Positions 8,637-18,253 of a DNA stretch of 64,000 bases are shown piece after piece (positions within the stretch are counted from its first letter, which is position 1; each line of letters begins with the position of its first letter). The position numbers and the translations under genes are program-made. The notes beneath the pieces are model-generated. The model had not been told where the DNA came from. It worked only from the letters and a program-made list of their open reading frames with translations, and ran no database searches. Source of the stretch: Halorubrum aquaticum (GTDB taxonomy: Archaea; Halobacteriota; Halobacteria; Halobacteriales; Haloferacaceae); contig NZ_FOPZ01000001.1 in the NCBI RefSeq assembly GCF_900113615.1, positions 310,001 through 374,000 of the forward strand, written 5' to 3'.

Positions 8637-9938
8637 ATGGACGACGACCTCATCCGCGAGACCGGGACGCCCCTGTCTCGATACACCAAGCTCCCCGGAA
8701 CGGGGTTCTTCTATCCCGACTCGCTCGACGACGAACGCGCGGAGCGGCGCGCCCGCGAGACCATCGAGGACGGCGAGGCGGTCGTGATCGCCGACGGCGA
8801 CGCCGACGGGCTCGCCTGCGCGGCGATGATCCGCGAGGCCCACGACGCCGCCCTCGACGTGGCGGACTTCGAGGCCGCCATCGCGGAACGAATCGCCGAG
8901 GACGACGAGGAGGAGTCGGACGAGAGGGACGCCGCCGACGGCGAGGACGACGACGCTCCCGTGGACGCCGACGTCGACGCTGGCGACGACGAGGACGACG
9001 ACCCCACCGAGAACGCCCACGCCGAATCGCCGGTGGGGCTGGTCTCCGCCGGGCCGTACTCGCTCGACACCGCCCTCGAGCGCGTCGTCGCGTACGCGGA
9101 CGACGGGATCGACCTCTACGTCTGTGACCTGTGTCCCGACCAGTTCGAGCCGATCGCGGACGCGCTGGACGCGCTCTCGGAGTCGTGTGCGTCGATCCGG
9201 TGGTTCGACCACCACCAGTGGGACGGCGCGGTCGCGGCGGCGGTCCGCGAGCGCGGCGTCGACCTCGTCGTCGGCGAGTCCGACGAGGAGTGTACCGCGG
9301 ACGTGACCCTCCGCTCGCTGGAACACTCCTTCGAGGACCGCTGGACCGAACTCGCCGCGGTGACCCGCGACCACGACCTCTGGATCAAGGAGGACCCGCG
9401 GTCGGACGACCTCGCCGACTACTCGTACTGGTCGGGAAGCGAGGAGTACGCGACCGTGATCGGTGCCCACGGCGCGGACCTCCCGCCCGTCGTCCGCGAG
9501 TACGTCGAGTCGCGCCGGGTCGAGAAGTCCGCGCGGATCGACGCCGCCGTCGACCGCGCCGCCGTCCACGAGGTCGGCGACTGGCGCGTCGCCGTGACGT
9601 ACGGACGGTGCTCACAGAACGAGGTGGCCGAGTCGCTCCGCGAGCGGGGGGCCGACGCCGCCGTGATCGTCAAGCCCGCGGGGTCGGCGTCGATCCGCGG
9701 CTCCGACGGTTTCGAACACGCCCACGAGGTCGCCGGGAAGGTGAACGGCGGCGGCCACCCCCAGGCGGCGGGGTGTAAACCCGACATCTACGACGACATG
9801 CTCGATTACGCCCACCACTGGACGACGGAGGGACAGGCGTGTAAACGCGTGATCCTCGCGGCGTTCGAGGCCGTCGCCGAGGAGATCGAAAGCAAGGAGG
9901 CCGAAGGCGACGACGAAGTCGCTGACGACGACCAGTAG
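8637..9938 (+). CDS. DHH family phosphoesterase, RecJ-like
   Basis: 433 aa from the ATG at 8637. Motif I is canonical (IADGDADGLACAAM, about 51-64) and the DHH motif is intact (WFDHHQWD, about 189-196). A DHHA1 glycine-rich motif (GGGHPQAAG) lies near residue 375. An acidic insertion separates motifs I and III (about 85-125). The family removes nucleotides from single-stranded DNA or RNA or degrades short oligonucleotides. With intact catalytic residues this is the likely active counterpart of the degenerate RecJ-like protein earlier in the window. Haloarchaea carry several RecJ paralogues; I cannot tell which one this is. Confidence 0.88.
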   Translation: MDDDLIRETGTPLSRYTKLPGTGFFYPDSLDDERAERRARETIEDGEAVVIADGDADGLACAAMIREAHDAALDVADFEAAIAERIAEDDEEESDERDAADGEDDDAPVDADVDAGDDEDDDPTENAHAESPVGLVSAGPYSLDTALERVVAYADDGIDLYVCDLCPDQFEPIADALDALSESCASIRWFDHHQWDGAVAAAVRERGVDLVVGESDEECTADVTLRSLEHSFEDRWTELAAVTRDHDLWIKEDPRSDDLADYSYWSGSEEYATVIGAHGADLPPVVREYVESRRVEKSARIDAAVDRAAVHEVGDWRVAVTYGRCSQNEVAESLRERGADAAVIVKPAGSASIRGSDGFEHAHEVAGKVNGGGHPQAAGCKPDIYDDMLDYAHHWTTEGQACKRVILAAFEAVAEEIESKEAEGDDEVADDDQ

Positions 9939-10010
9939 AACGGCGATCGATAGGACGGCGACCAAGCGCGGGCGGTTTACGCCGCGAGCGACTCCGTGTC
10001 GACCCGTCGT

Positions 10011-10916
10011 CTACGACGACGACGGCGACATCGAGATGTTGAGGCTCTTCTGTACCAGCTGGGTGAACGCCATCGAGCAGAGGAAGTACCAGACGATCCA
10101 CATCTGGATGGGGCCGACGAGGCCGGCGTCCCAGGTGACCGCGCCGGCGAGCGGGACGACGAGCTCCTGTGCGGCGATCGCGGGGTATGCGGGGTCGGAG
10201 CCGCGGTAGCCGATGACCCAGAACATCCAGAGGAACGCCGGGATGGTCAGGAACATGATCCACACCATCGGGCGGAACTGCTCTTTGAACATCCCGAGCT
10301 GGTCGCCCATCGCGTCCATCTGCTCCTCCTGGATCGCGTCGAGCGCCTCCTGGTCGTCGCGCTCTTTGGCCTCCTTGCGGCGCTCCTGGATGTCCTTCAT
10401 GCGGTCCTGGTACTGGCTCATCTTCTCCATGTCCATCAGCCCCGCGCGCAACAGCGTGGAGTAGAGGCCCGTCCCCAACGCGATCACCATGATGATGACG
10501 TAGAAGGGGACGAGCTCGATCAGCGGCCCCAACACCAGGTCGATCGCGCCGGCGATGACGTTCCGGACCGGCGGGACGGCGTAGCCGACGAACGCGCCGA
10601 TCGTCGCCAGCGCGGCCAGTTTGTCCCACTTCGTCCACGAGGTGGTCTCGGGGGTCTCGACGTCGCCGCCCCCGTCATCGTCCTCGCTCAGTCCCGCCTC
10701 GATCCCCTCGCGGTCGGCGATCGCGAAGCCGCTCTCGCCGTCAACGAGGATCTCCTTCTCGATGAGCCGTCCCCACTGTCCGCTCGTGATCTCGTCGCGG
10801 ACCTCGACCCAGCGGACCTCGCCGTCGGTGGCGCGATCGAGGACGGTTTCGATCGCGTCCCGCATCTCGCCGTCCTCGGTGACGAGCGAGCGGACCCGCC
10901 GTTCGACCTTACTCAT
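10011..10916 (-). CDS. DUF106 (EMC3/TMCO1/YidC-like) membrane protein
   Basis: 301 aa. After a soluble N-terminal region (about 1-95) come hydrophobic segments near 98-120 and 133-158, a charged coiled coil (about 165-212), then segments near 218-242, 250-270 and 275-290. This is the archaeal DUF106 arrangement, part of the Oxa1 superfamily of membrane-protein insertases. It lies directly downstream of adenylate kinase on the same strand, with a 112-bp gap. Location of DUF106 next to adk in a translocation/ribosomal-protein neighbourhood is common in archaea and supports the call. Confidence 0.88.
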   Translation of the reverse strand: MSKVERRVRSLVTEDGEMRDAIETVLDRATDGEVRWVEVRDEITSGQWGRLIEKEILVDGESGFAIADREGIEAGLSEDDDGGGDVETPETTSWTKWDKLAALATIGAFVGYAVPPVRNVIAGAIDLVLGPLIELVPFYVIIMVIALGTGLYSTLLRAGLMDMEKMSQYQDRMKDIQERRKEAKERDDQEALDAIQEEQMDAMGDQLGMFKEQFRPMVWIMFLTIPAFLWMFWVIGYRGSDPAYPAIAAQELVVPLAGAVTWDAGLVGPIQMWIVWYFLCSMAFTQLVQKSLNISMSPSSS

Positions 10917-11028
10917 TATCGAGCGGTTAGCGGTCGACGGTTAAGAACCTTGTAGGATCGTCGTCGCGAGACGGCCGCCTCGACGGAGCCGATCGTCTCC
11001 CGACGGGAGACCGCCTCGACGACGCCGA

Positions 11029-11652
11029 CTACGCCTCGACGACGCCGCGGATCCGGTCGAAGACCTCGTCGGGGGTCGCCTCCCCGTCGACCTCCACGAG
11101 GACGCCCTCCTCGCGGAAGTGCTCGATCACGGGCTCGGTGTTCTCCTCGAACACCTCGAGCCGCTCGCGCGCGGTCTCCTCGGTGTCGTCCTCGCGCTGG
11201 ACCAACTCGCCGCCGCACTCGTCACAGACGCCCGCCTCCTCGGGCGGCTGGAAGTCGACGTGGTAGTTCGCGCCGCACTCCTCACAGACCCGGCGGCCGG
11301 TGAGCCGGTCGACGAGCACCTCGTCGTCGACGTCGAGGAGGACCACGGCGTCGAGGTCCGTGATCTGAGAGAGGTACTCCGCCTGTTCGAGGTTGCGCGG
11401 GTAGCCGTCGAGCACGAAGCCGTCGGCGTCCTCCAGGGCGGTCTTCACGATCTCGTTGACGACCGGGTCCGGGACGAGATCGCCGGCCTCCATGAACGAA
11501 CGAGGCGTCCCGTACTCGGTCTCCATGTCCTTGTTCGCGCGGAGCGCGTCGCCGGTGGTGACGTGGTCGATCCCGTACTCCTCGGCGAGTTTCGCGCTCT
11601 GTGTCCCCTTGCCGGCGCCCGGCGCACCCAAAAGCAGGATCCGGTGACTCAT
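11029..11652 (-). CDS. adk: Adenylate kinase
   Basis: 207 aa. It interconverts ATP+AMP and 2 ADP in the cytoplasm. The P-loop GAPGAGKGT is at residues 9-17, the NMP-binding part follows ([12 protein letters not shown]), and [13 protein letters not shown] is the conserved AMP site. The LID domain carries a zinc-finger-like set of four cysteines (VCEECG and VCDECG), as in Gram-positive and many archaeal long-form enzymes. The DUF106 gene follows on the same strand. Confidence 0.96.
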   Translation of the reverse strand: MSHRILLLGAPGAGKGTQSAKLAEEYGIDHVTTGDALRANKDMETEYGTPRSFMEAGDLVPDPVVNEIVKTALEDADGFVLDGYPRNLEQAEYLSQITDLDAVVLLDVDDEVLVDRLTGRRVCEECGANYHVDFQPPEEAGVCDECGGELVQREDDTEETARERLEVFEENTEPVIEHFREEGVLVEVDGEATPDEVFDRIRGVVEA

Positions 11653-11701
11653 ATCGGGGCGGTCATCCCGCGCACGTAAAGCCTTGAAGATCCGCGGCCG
11701 G

Positions 11702-12619
11702 TCACTCGCCGCCGTCGAGTCGACGTTTCACCCGGTCCGCGTGTGCGTCCGCGAGCCGGGTCGGCTCCGGGAGCTTGTAGCCGGCACACAGCGCCGCGAC
11801 GAGCTCGACGGTCGTCTCCGACGAGACACGATGGCCGGGACTCACGTACAGCGGATTCACCCGACGGCTGTTCGGGTACTGCCGCGACTGGTAGGCGTGA
11901 CCGATGACGGGCGGGTCGGTCCTCGGGGAGTCGGTCGCCGCGCCGGTGCCGGTGGTCGTGCCGACCCGCTCGACCGAGTCGTCGGCGCGGACCGGTGTCG
12001 ACCATCCCTCGGGTCGCTCCGCGACCGGCTCGTCGGGCTCGCCACACAGGAGGCTCTTCGCGACGCCGACGCTCGGCAGGTCGCGTATCACCCCGACGTG
12101 GGTGGCGATCCCGGCCTGCCGGAAGTGGATCCGGCCGGACCCGTCACAGACGAGGAGGTCGGGGGTCGCGGCGAGGTCCTCGAGCGCGGCGAGCATCGGC
12201 TCACCCTCGCGGAAGGCCAGTAATCCCGGAACATACGGGATCGAGAGCGGCGTGACCGCGTCCGCGTACTCGATCACGCGCCCGTTCCGGATCGCGACCG
12301 CGGCCGACACCGCCTCGTCGTGCTCGGGACGGAACGCCTGGTCGATCCCGACGACGACCGGCGCGTCGGCGTCGAGGTCGCCGGTAGGTTCGGGGGACGG
12401 GGACGGCAGTCCGGTCGAGAGGTCCGCGGCCTCGTCGATCGCGACGTCGTCGGGAGTGAATCCGATCTCGTCCGCGAACGTCGCCTCCGCCGCCAGTTCG
12501 CGCTGGAGCGACTCCATCTCCTCGCGCGACAGGCCGAGATCGGGAAGGAACTCCGAGTGCGCGAGCGAGGTCGGGTCGACGGACGGCGTCCACGAGGGCG
12601 ATCGTTCCGGCGGCGACAT
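11702..12619 (-). CDS. nfi: Endonuclease V
   Basis: 305 aa, longer than the usual 220-260. EndoV nicks DNA (or RNA) one base 3' of deoxyinosine. Seen motifs are VVGIDQAF (metal aspartate strand), [14 protein letters not shown] (the PYxPG wedge with the catalytic Glu), [11 protein letters not shown] (second Asp), [10 protein letters not shown] and VGVAKSLL. The extra length comes from an N-terminal extension rich in Pro/Ser and an insertion of roughly 50 residues after [14 protein letters not shown] that is low-complexity and probably a surface loop. The gene lies 49 bp upstream of adk's start on the same strand and follows the rhomboid gene immediately. Confidence 0.92.
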   Translation of the reverse strand: MSPPERSPSWTPSVDPTSLAHSEFLPDLGLSREEMESLQRELAAEATFADEIGFTPDDVAIDEAADLSTGLPSPSPEPTGDLDADAPVVVGIDQAFRPEHDEAVSAAVAIRNGRVIEYADAVTPLSIPYVPGLLAFREGEPMLAALEDLAATPDLLVCDGSGRIHFRQAGIATHVGVIRDLPSVGVAKSLLCGEPDEPVAERPEGWSTPVRADDSVERVGTTTGTGAATDSPRTDPPVIGHAYQSRQYPNSRRVNPLYVSPGHRVSSETTVELVAALCAGYKLPEPTRLADAHADRVKRRLDGGE

Positions 12620-13585
12620 TCAGAACCGCCCGCCGGGACCGCCCGGTCCGCCCGGTCCTCGGGGACCGCCCGGTCCGCCGGCGCCGCCCATACGCATCCC
12701 GCCGGGACCGCGCGCGGACCCGGCGAGCCCCTCGTTTCGCTTGCCGAACGCGAGCCCGATCGCGAAGCCGATCAGGTGCGCGAGGTGCGCGATGCCGCCG
12801 ACACCGCCCGTACCGGTCTGGACGACGAGGATCGCGGAGACGAGCGCGATCCCCCACGTCAGGTACTTGATCTTCATCGGGATGACGAAGAAGAGGAGCA
12901 CCCGCATGTTCGGTCGCCACACGGTGAGCACGCCGAGGATCGCGAACCCGGCGCCGCTGGCGCCGAGCACTCCCGTCGGCGGGGCACCCGGGGGAGCCGT
13001 CGCGATCGCGAACAGGACGTGGCCGAGCCCGGCGAGGATCCCCGCCCCGAAGAAGAAGCCCACGAACCGCTTCGATCCGACCGCGCGCTCGACGAGCGGG
13101 CCGAAAAACAGGATCACGATGCTGTTGCCGATGATGTGGAACAGCTGTCCGGGAGCGTGTGAGAACACCGAGGTCACCCACGTCCAGACGTTGGTTATCG
13201 AATCGGAGCGGAGGACGAACAGGGTGTTGTGTAGGGATTCTCCGCCGACGAAGAGCGCGATCCACTGCGCGAGGAAGGTGATCCACATCGCCGCCAGGAT
13301 GGCGTAGGTCGCGTTCCCGCGGAAGTAGCCGAGGAGACCGCCGGTCCCCGTCTCGCGTTCGATCCGTCGTTTCACCCGACCCGCGACGCCGTCGTCGCCG
13401 CGGTTCCCGCCCTCGACGCCGTCGTCGAAGCCGCTGTCGAAGACGCCGCCGGGATCGTTCCACTCGGAGAGCCCCGGGCAGTCGTGGTTCTCCGGCAGGC
13501 GGTGGTCAGCACAGAACGTCCGCCCACACCGTCGACACTGGTACGGGAGGTTCTCGTACTCCCCGCACTCGTCGCACGTCGCCAT
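12620..13585 (-). CDS. AN1-type zinc finger / rhomboid intramembrane serine protease fusion
   Basis: 321 aa. Residues 1-40 form an AN1-like zinc finger (CDECG, CRRCGRTFCADHRLPENHDC). A linker then leads to a six- or seven-helix rhomboid core. The catalytic serine sits in GASGAGFAI, the partner histidine in AHLAHLIGFAIG, and HIIGN supplies the oxyanion-side His/Asn. The C-terminus is a Gly/Pro/Met-rich tail. Rhomboids cut substrate transmembrane helices; the cytosolic zinc finger may recruit substrates or ubiquitin-like tags, which is inference. The gene ends immediately before the endonuclease V ATG, so the two are likely cotranscribed. Confidence 0.92.
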   Translation of the reverse strand: MATCDECGEYENLPYQCRRCGRTFCADHRLPENHDCPGLSEWNDPGGVFDSGFDDGVEGGNRGDDGVAGRVKRRIERETGTGGLLGYFRGNATYAILAAMWITFLAQWIALFVGGESLHNTLFVLRSDSITNVWTWVTSVFSHAPGQLFHIIGNSIVILFFGPLVERAVGSKRFVGFFFGAGILAGLGHVLFAIATAPPGAPPTGVLGASGAGFAILGVLTVWRPNMRVLLFFVIPMKIKYLTWGIALVSAILVVQTGTGGVGGIAHLAHLIGFAIGLAFGKRNEGLAGSARGPGGMRMGGAGGPGGPRGPGGPGGPGGRF

Positions 13586-13659
13586 TACCGTCCCTTACGG
13601 CGGCGGTCCTAAAGCGGTTTGGCTCTCCGGTCGACCCGTCGCTCGCTCCGGCCGGTCCC

Positions 13660-14196
13660 TCACTTCGCGACCTTCGCCTCGAACTTCTCGCGCACCTTCT
13701 CGACCTTCGGCTGGGCGTGGAACGTACAGTAGGCGTCGTCGGGGTTCTTCGCGAAGTAGTCCTGGTGTTTCTCCTCGGCGCGGTGGAACGTCTCCAGCGG
13801 CTCGAGCTCGGTCACGACCTCGTCGTCGTACTCCTCGTCGAGCGCCTCGATGTACGCCGCCGCCCGCTCGCGTTGCTCCTCGTCGTGCGTGAGGACGATG
13901 GACCGGTACTGGCTCCCCACGTCGGGGCCCTGCCGGTCGAGCTGTGTCGGGTCGTGGATCGTGAAGAACGCCTCCAGGAGGTCGTCGTAGCCGACGACCT
14001 CGGGGTCGTACTCCACCTGAACGACCTCGGCGTGGCCGGTGTTCCCGGAGCAGACCTCCCGATACGTCGGGTCCTCCGCGTGGCCGCCGGCGTACCCGGA
14101 GGTCACCGACTCGACGCCCGAGAGCTCCTCGAGCGCCGCCTCGACACACCAGAAGCAGCCGCCGCCGAACGTCGCCGTTTCGAGGTGGTTCGTCAT
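13660..14196 (-). CDS. msrA: Peptide methionine-S-sulfoxide reductase MsrA
   Basis: 178 aa from the ATG at 14196. It repairs methionine sulfoxide in proteins. The catalytic signature GGCFWCVEA places the nucleophilic Cys at residue 14; YAGGHAEDPTYREVCSG and HAEVVQVEYDP are conserved substrate-pocket stretches. It is divergent from ribH across a 99-bp gap that must hold both promoters. Confidence 0.95.
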   Translation of the reverse strand: MTNHLETATFGGGCFWCVEAALEELSGVESVTSGYAGGHAEDPTYREVCSGNTGHAEVVQVEYDPEVVGYDDLLEAFFTIHDPTQLDRQGPDVGSQYRSIVLTHDEEQRERAAAYIEALDEEYDDEVVTELEPLETFHRAEEKHQDYFAKNPDDAYCTFHAQPKVEKVREKFEAKVAK

Positions 14197-14295
14197 ACCT
14201 ACCCGTAGGGGCGCGAACCCCTTAAACACCGTCCGAGCGAGTCGGCCGTCAGCGGCGAACGGTAAACCTTTGGCGTCCCCCCTCCGAGCCGTGGT

Positions 14296-14700
14296 ATGGT
14301 CTCGCTGGGACTGGTGGTGGCGCGGTTCAACGACTCCGTCACGGAGCCGATGGCCGAGGCCGCCCGGGAGGCGGCGGCCGAGCGCGACGCCGTCGTCGTC
14401 GACGAAGTGAGCGTGCCGGGCGCGTACGACAGCCCGCTCGCCGCCGACCGGCTGGCGCGGCGCGAGGACGTCGACGCGGTCGCCGTCATCGGCGCGATCG
14501 TCACCGGCGACACCGATCACGACCGCGTCATCGCGAACGCGACCGCGGAGAAGCTCACGCAGGTGAGCCTCGACCGCGACACCCCCGTCACCTTCGGCGT
14601 GAGCGGCCCGGGGATGTCCGGCGCGGAGGCCCGCGAGCGGATCGACAAGGGCGCGGAGGCCGCACGCGCCGCCGTCGACCTCGCGGAGGAACTCGACTGA
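14296..14700 (+). CDS. ribH: 6,7-dimethyl-8-ribityllumazine synthase
   Basis: 134 aa, the short archaeal form. It condenses the pyrimidine and dihydroxybutanone-phosphate precursors in the penultimate step of riboflavin synthesis. The motifs VVARFNDSVTEPM (substrate strand), VPGAYDSPLAA, VIGAIVTGDTDHD (phosphate loop with catalytic His) and PVTFGVSGPGM are in family order. It lies 18 bp upstream of the aminotransferase on the same strand, suggesting cotranscription. Confidence 0.95.
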   Translation: MVSLGLVVARFNDSVTEPMAEAAREAAAERDAVVVDEVSVPGAYDSPLAADRLARREDVDAVAVIGAIVTGDTDHDRVIANATAEKLTQVSLDRDTPVTFGVSGPGMSGAEARERIDKGAEAARAAVDLAEELD

Positions 14701-14718
14701 CCGAACCAACGGAACACA

Positions 14719-15915
14719 ATGACCGACGCATACGACTACTCCGACCGGATCGGACGCGTAGAGCCCAGCGCGACGCTGGCGATATCGAACCTGGCCGCCG
14801 AGAAGGAGGCCGAAGGGGCGGACGTCGTCGACCTCTCGGTCGGCGAGCCCGACTTCGACACGCCGGAGAACGTCGTCGAGGCCGGGAAGGAGGCGCTCGA
14901 CGCCGGCCACACCGGCTACACCTCCTCGAACGGGATCCTACCGCTTCGAAAGGCGATCGCGGCGAAGCTCCGCGACGACGGGATCGACGCGAACGCCGAC
15001 GAGGTGATCGTCACCCCCGGCGGCAAGCAGGCGCTGTACGAGACGTTCCAGACGCTGATCGACGACGGGGACGAGGTCGTGCTTCTGGACCCCGCGTGGG
15101 TCTCCTACGAGGCGATGGCGAAACTCGCCGGCGGCGACCTCACCCGCGTCGACCTCGCCCCGCACGGCTTCCAGCTCGAGCCCGCCCTCGACGACCTCGC
15201 CGAGGCGGTCTCCGCGGACACCGAACTGCTCGTCGTCAACTCGCCGTCGAACCCGACCGGCGCGGTGTTCTCGGAGGCCGCTCTGGAGGGCGTCCGGGAC
15301 CTCGCGGTCGAACACGACCTCGCCGTGATCTCCGACGAGATCTACGAGCGGATCGTCTACGACGCCGACCACGTCTCGCTCGGGAGCCTCGACGGGATGG
15401 CCGACCGCACGGTCACGGTCAACGGCTTCTCGAAGGCGTACTCCATGACCGGGTGGCGGCTCGGGTACCTCCACGCGACCGAGGAGCTCGTCGGGCAGGC
15501 GGGCAAGCTCCACTCGCACTCGGTCTCGTGTGCGACCAACTTCGTCCAGCGCGCCGGGATCGAGGCGCTCGAGAACACCGACGAGTCGGTCGAGGAGATG
15601 CGGGAGGCGTTCGCCGACCGCCGCGACCTGCTCGTGGACCTGTTCGACGAGCACGGCGTCGATGTCGACGTCGGCGACGGGGCGTTCTACATGATGATCC
15701 CGGTAGGCGAGCCGCGGAGCGGCTCGAGTGCGAGCGGCGACGGGCCGCGAGCGGACGACGCCGACTGGTGTGAGCGCGCCATCGAGGAGGCGTCCGTGGC
15801 GTGCGTCCCCGGGAGCGCGTTCAACGCGCCCGGCTTCGCACGGATCTCCTACGCCGCGAGCGAGGAGCGACTGCGCGAGGCGGTCGACCGGCTGGTCGCG
15901 AACGACCTGCTCTGA
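14719..15915 (+). CDS. Pyridoxal-phosphate class I aminotransferase (aspartate aminotransferase-like)
   Basis: 398 aa, full length. Fold-type I aminotransferase signatures are DLSVGEPDFDTPENV, VVNSPSNPTGAV (cofactor Asn), ISDEIYERIVYD, and NGFSKAYSMTGWRLGY, in which the Lys forms the Schiff base with PLP. The Arg in GFARISYA binds the substrate carboxylate. Sequence style is that of the archaeal/Thermus aspartate aminotransferase group; the exact amino acid partner is not settled by sequence. An unusual Ser/Gly/Ala insertion (GSSASGDGPRADD) lies near residue 338. Confidence 0.92.
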   Translation: MTDAYDYSDRIGRVEPSATLAISNLAAEKEAEGADVVDLSVGEPDFDTPENVVEAGKEALDAGHTGYTSSNGILPLRKAIAAKLRDDGIDANADEVIVTPGGKQALYETFQTLIDDGDEVVLLDPAWVSYEAMAKLAGGDLTRVDLAPHGFQLEPALDDLAEAVSADTELLVVNSPSNPTGAVFSEAALEGVRDLAVEHDLAVISDEIYERIVYDADHVSLGSLDGMADRTVTVNGFSKAYSMTGWRLGYLHATEELVGQAGKLHSHSVSCATNFVQRAGIEALENTDESVEEMREAFADRRDLLVDLFDEHGVDVDVGDGAFYMMIPVGEPRSGSSASGDGPRADDADWCERAIEEASVACVPGSAFNAPGFARISYAASEERLREAVDRLVANDLL

Positions 15916-15968
15916 ACGCCGGCTCCGTGCGGTCGAGCGCCGTTTCGTCCCGGTTTCGCCGGTGGGAT

Positions 15969-15978
15969 TTTTATACAC
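15969..15978 (+). promoter_or_regulatory. TATA-like box of uspA gene
   Basis: ttttatacac is centred about 34 bp upstream of the ATG at 16007, giving a transcript with at most a few untranslated bases. Confidence 0.45.
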
Positions 15979-16006
15979 CTGTGCGGATCGTTGCCTTGGT
16001 GACGAC

Positions 16007-16495
16007 ATGTACAAGCACATACTGTACCCCACGGACGGGAGTGCCGGCTCCGAGGCCGCGATATCACACGTACGGGAGATCGCCGAGGCGTTCGACGCGA
16101 CGGTTCACGTGTTACACGTCGTCGACACGCGTCAGTTCACGCTCGGGATGAGCGGCAACTACATCTCCGGGCCGAAGGGCTACTCGGGGGACCGACCGTC
16201 CGAGGAGGACCGGAAACGCGAGCTCGAGGAGCGCGCCACGCCGTTCGTCGAGGAGGTCGCGAACGACTTCGAGGGGATCGAGACGGTTGCCTCGGTCCGG
16301 GGCGGAAACCCCCACGAGGTCATCCTCGAGTACATCGACGAGAACGACATCGACATGGTCGTGATGGGGACCGAGGGTCGGTCCGGCGTCAGGCGCTACC
16401 TGCTCGGCAGCGTCTCCGAGAAGGTCGTACGGCTCGCCGACCCGCCGGTCGTGACGGTTCGAGCCGACGCCGAGGACGACGGCGAGGACGAGTAG
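16007..16495 (+). CDS. Universal stress protein UspA family
   Basis: 162 aa from the ATG at 16007. It is a single UspA domain of the ATP-binding type: the N-terminal strand HILYPTDGSAGSEAAI and the C-terminal Walker-like MGTEGRSGVRRYLLGSVSEKV (G-2x-G-9x-G-S) are intact. An insertion (about 45-68, GYSGDRPSEEDRKREL) follows the first half. Haloarchaea have many Usp paralogues, usually stress-responsive. This one stands alone between the aminotransferase and gatC. Confidence 0.92.
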   Translation: MYKHILYPTDGSAGSEAAISHVREIAEAFDATVHVLHVVDTRQFTLGMSGNYISGPKGYSGDRPSEEDRKRELEERATPFVEEVANDFEGIETVASVRGGNPHEVILEYIDENDIDMVVMGTEGRSGVRRYLLGSVSEKVVRLADPPVVTVRADAEDDGEDE

Positions 16496-16573
16496 CGCCG
16501 GACTGGCGGCCGCTCGCTCCCGGCCGGTCGGCCGTTCCGAAACCCTTACTCCCGGTCCGTCGTACCCCCACGT

Positions 16574-16930
16574 ATGACAGACACCTCGGACCCCGACGGC
16601 GAGTCCGCCGGTCCCGACGCCGGCGACGCGGACGGGGACACGAAGGCCGGTTCCGGCGAGCCGGTCGTCGACGCCGCCGAAGTGGAGCACGTCGCGGAGC
16701 TGGCCCGCGTCCGTCTCGCGGAGGAGGAAACGGAGACGTTCGCCGACCAGTTCGCGGAGATCCTCGAGTACTTCGAGGCGCTCGACGAGGTACCCGACCT
16801 CGACCGCGAGGAGGAGCTCGTCAACGTGATGCGCGCCGACGAGGTCGAGGCGGGACTCGCCCAGGAGGAGGCGCTGGCGAACGCCGCGGAGACGGAGGAC
16901 GGCTTCTTCAAGGGGCCGAAGGTGTCGTAG
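16574..16930 (+). CDS. gatC: Aspartyl/glutamyl-tRNA amidotransferase subunit C
   Basis: 118 aa. After a 35-residue acidic N-terminal extension comes the GatC core: VEHVAELARVRLAEEETE, then FAEILEYFEALDEVPD, and a C-terminal FFKGPKVS that wraps the GatA active site. GatC is the small chaperone-like subunit of the GatCAB complex that converts misacylated Asp-tRNA(Asn) or Glu-tRNA(Gln) to the amide. It is followed with no gap by gatA. Confidence 0.94.
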   Translation: MTDTSDPDGESAGPDAGDADGDTKAGSGEPVVDAAEVEHVAELARVRLAEEETETFADQFAEILEYFEALDEVPDLDREEELVNVMRADEVEAGLAQEEALANAAETEDGFFKGPKVS

Positions 16931-18253
16931 ATGGCGACCGAGTACAACGCGTTCATCACCGAGGAGACGATCGAGGGCGACGAAGACGGCCCGCTCGCGG
17001 GCACGACCGTCGCGGTCAAGGACAACATCTCGACGGAGGGGATCCGGACCACCTGCGGCTCGGAGATGCTCGCCGACTACGTCCCGCCGTACTCCGCCAC
17101 GGTGGTCGATCGGCTGACGGACGCCGGCGCGACGGTCGTCGGCAAGACGAACATGGACGAGTTCGGGATGGGAACCACCACGGAGACCTCCGCGTTCGGC
17201 CCGACGCGTAATCCCGCGGACCCCGACCGCGTCCCCGGCGGCTCCTCCGGCGGCTCGGCGGCCGCGGTCGCCGCGGGCGAGGCCGACGTGGCGCTGGGCT
17301 CGGACACGGGCGGCTCCGTGCGCTGTCCGGCCGCGTTCTGCGGCGTCGTCGGGATCAAGCCCACCTACGGGCTGGTCTCGCGGTACGGGCTCGTCGCGTA
17401 CGCCAACTCGCTCGAGCAGATCGGACCGATCGCGAGCACCGTCGAGGAGGCGGCGGAAGCGCTCTCGGTCATCGCGGGTCCGGACCCGAACGACGGGACG
17501 ACGCGTGACCCGACGAGCGTCGACGGCGGCGGGGATGGCGACGCCGACGCCGGTGCCGACGGCGGCATCGACTACGCCGCGGCCGCCGACGGCGACGTGG
17601 ACGGGCTGACCGTGGGCGTGCCGACCGAGCTGTTCGAGGGGGCGGACGAGCGCGTGGTCGAGACGGTCGAGGACGCGATCGCCGACCTCGAGGCACAGGG
17701 GGCGGAGACGACCGAGACATCCCTTCCCTCGGTCGAGCACGCGGTCCAGGCCTACTACGTGATAGCGACCAGCGAGGCCTCCTCGAACCTCGCGCGCTTC
17801 GACGGGGTTCGCTACGGCCACCGAGCCGACTCCGACGAGAACTGGAACGAGTCGTTCGCCGAGACCCGCGAGGCGTTCGGCTCGGAGGTCAAACGCCGGA
17901 TCCTGCTCGGGACCTACGCGCTCTCGGCGGGCTACCACGACGAGTACTACGCGAAGGCCCAGGACGCCCGCGAGTGGGTCCGGCAGGACTTCGAGGAGGC
18001 CTTCGCGGACGTGGACGTGATCGCGTCGCCGACGATGCCCGTCCTCCCCTTCGAGCTCGGCGAGAGCCTCGACGACCCGCTGCGGATGTACCTCGCGGAC
18101 GCGAACACGACGCCCGCCAACCTCGCGAACCTGCCGGCGATCTCGGTGCCCGCGGGGGAGGCCGACGGGCTCCCGGTCGGACTCCAACTCGTCGGGCCGA
18201 AGTTCGACGAGGAGACGGTGATCCGCGCGGCGAGCGCGGTCGAGGACCGATGA
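16931..18253 (+). CDS. gatA: Aspartyl/glutamyl-tRNA amidotransferase subunit A
   Basis: 440 aa. The amidase subunit releases ammonia from glutamine. The Lys-cisSer-Ser triad is visible: Lys about 30 (VAVKDNIS), GGSSGGS at about 103-109, and the nucleophile Ser about 129 in LGSDTGGSVRCP. A Gly/Asp/Ala-rich insertion lies near residues 196-220. The start immediately follows the gatC stop, and the stop overlaps the next ATG. GatB is not in the window; in haloarchaea it is often encoded elsewhere. Confidence 0.95.
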   Translation: MATEYNAFITEETIEGDEDGPLAGTTVAVKDNISTEGIRTTCGSEMLADYVPPYSATVVDRLTDAGATVVGKTNMDEFGMGTTTETSAFGPTRNPADPDRVPGGSSGGSAAAVAAGEADVALGSDTGGSVRCPAAFCGVVGIKPTYGLVSRYGLVAYANSLEQIGPIASTVEEAAEALSVIAGPDPNDGTTRDPTSVDGGGDGDADAGADGGIDYAAAADGDVDGLTVGVPTELFEGADERVVETVEDAIADLEAQGAETTETSLPSVEHAVQAYYVIATSEASSNLARFDGVRYGHRADSDENWNESFAETREAFGSEVKRRILLGTYALSAGYHDEYYAKAQDAREWVRQDFEEAFADVDVIASPTMPVLPFELGESLDDPLRMYLADANTTPANLANLPAISVPAGEADGLPVGLQLVGPKFDEETVIRAASAVEDR

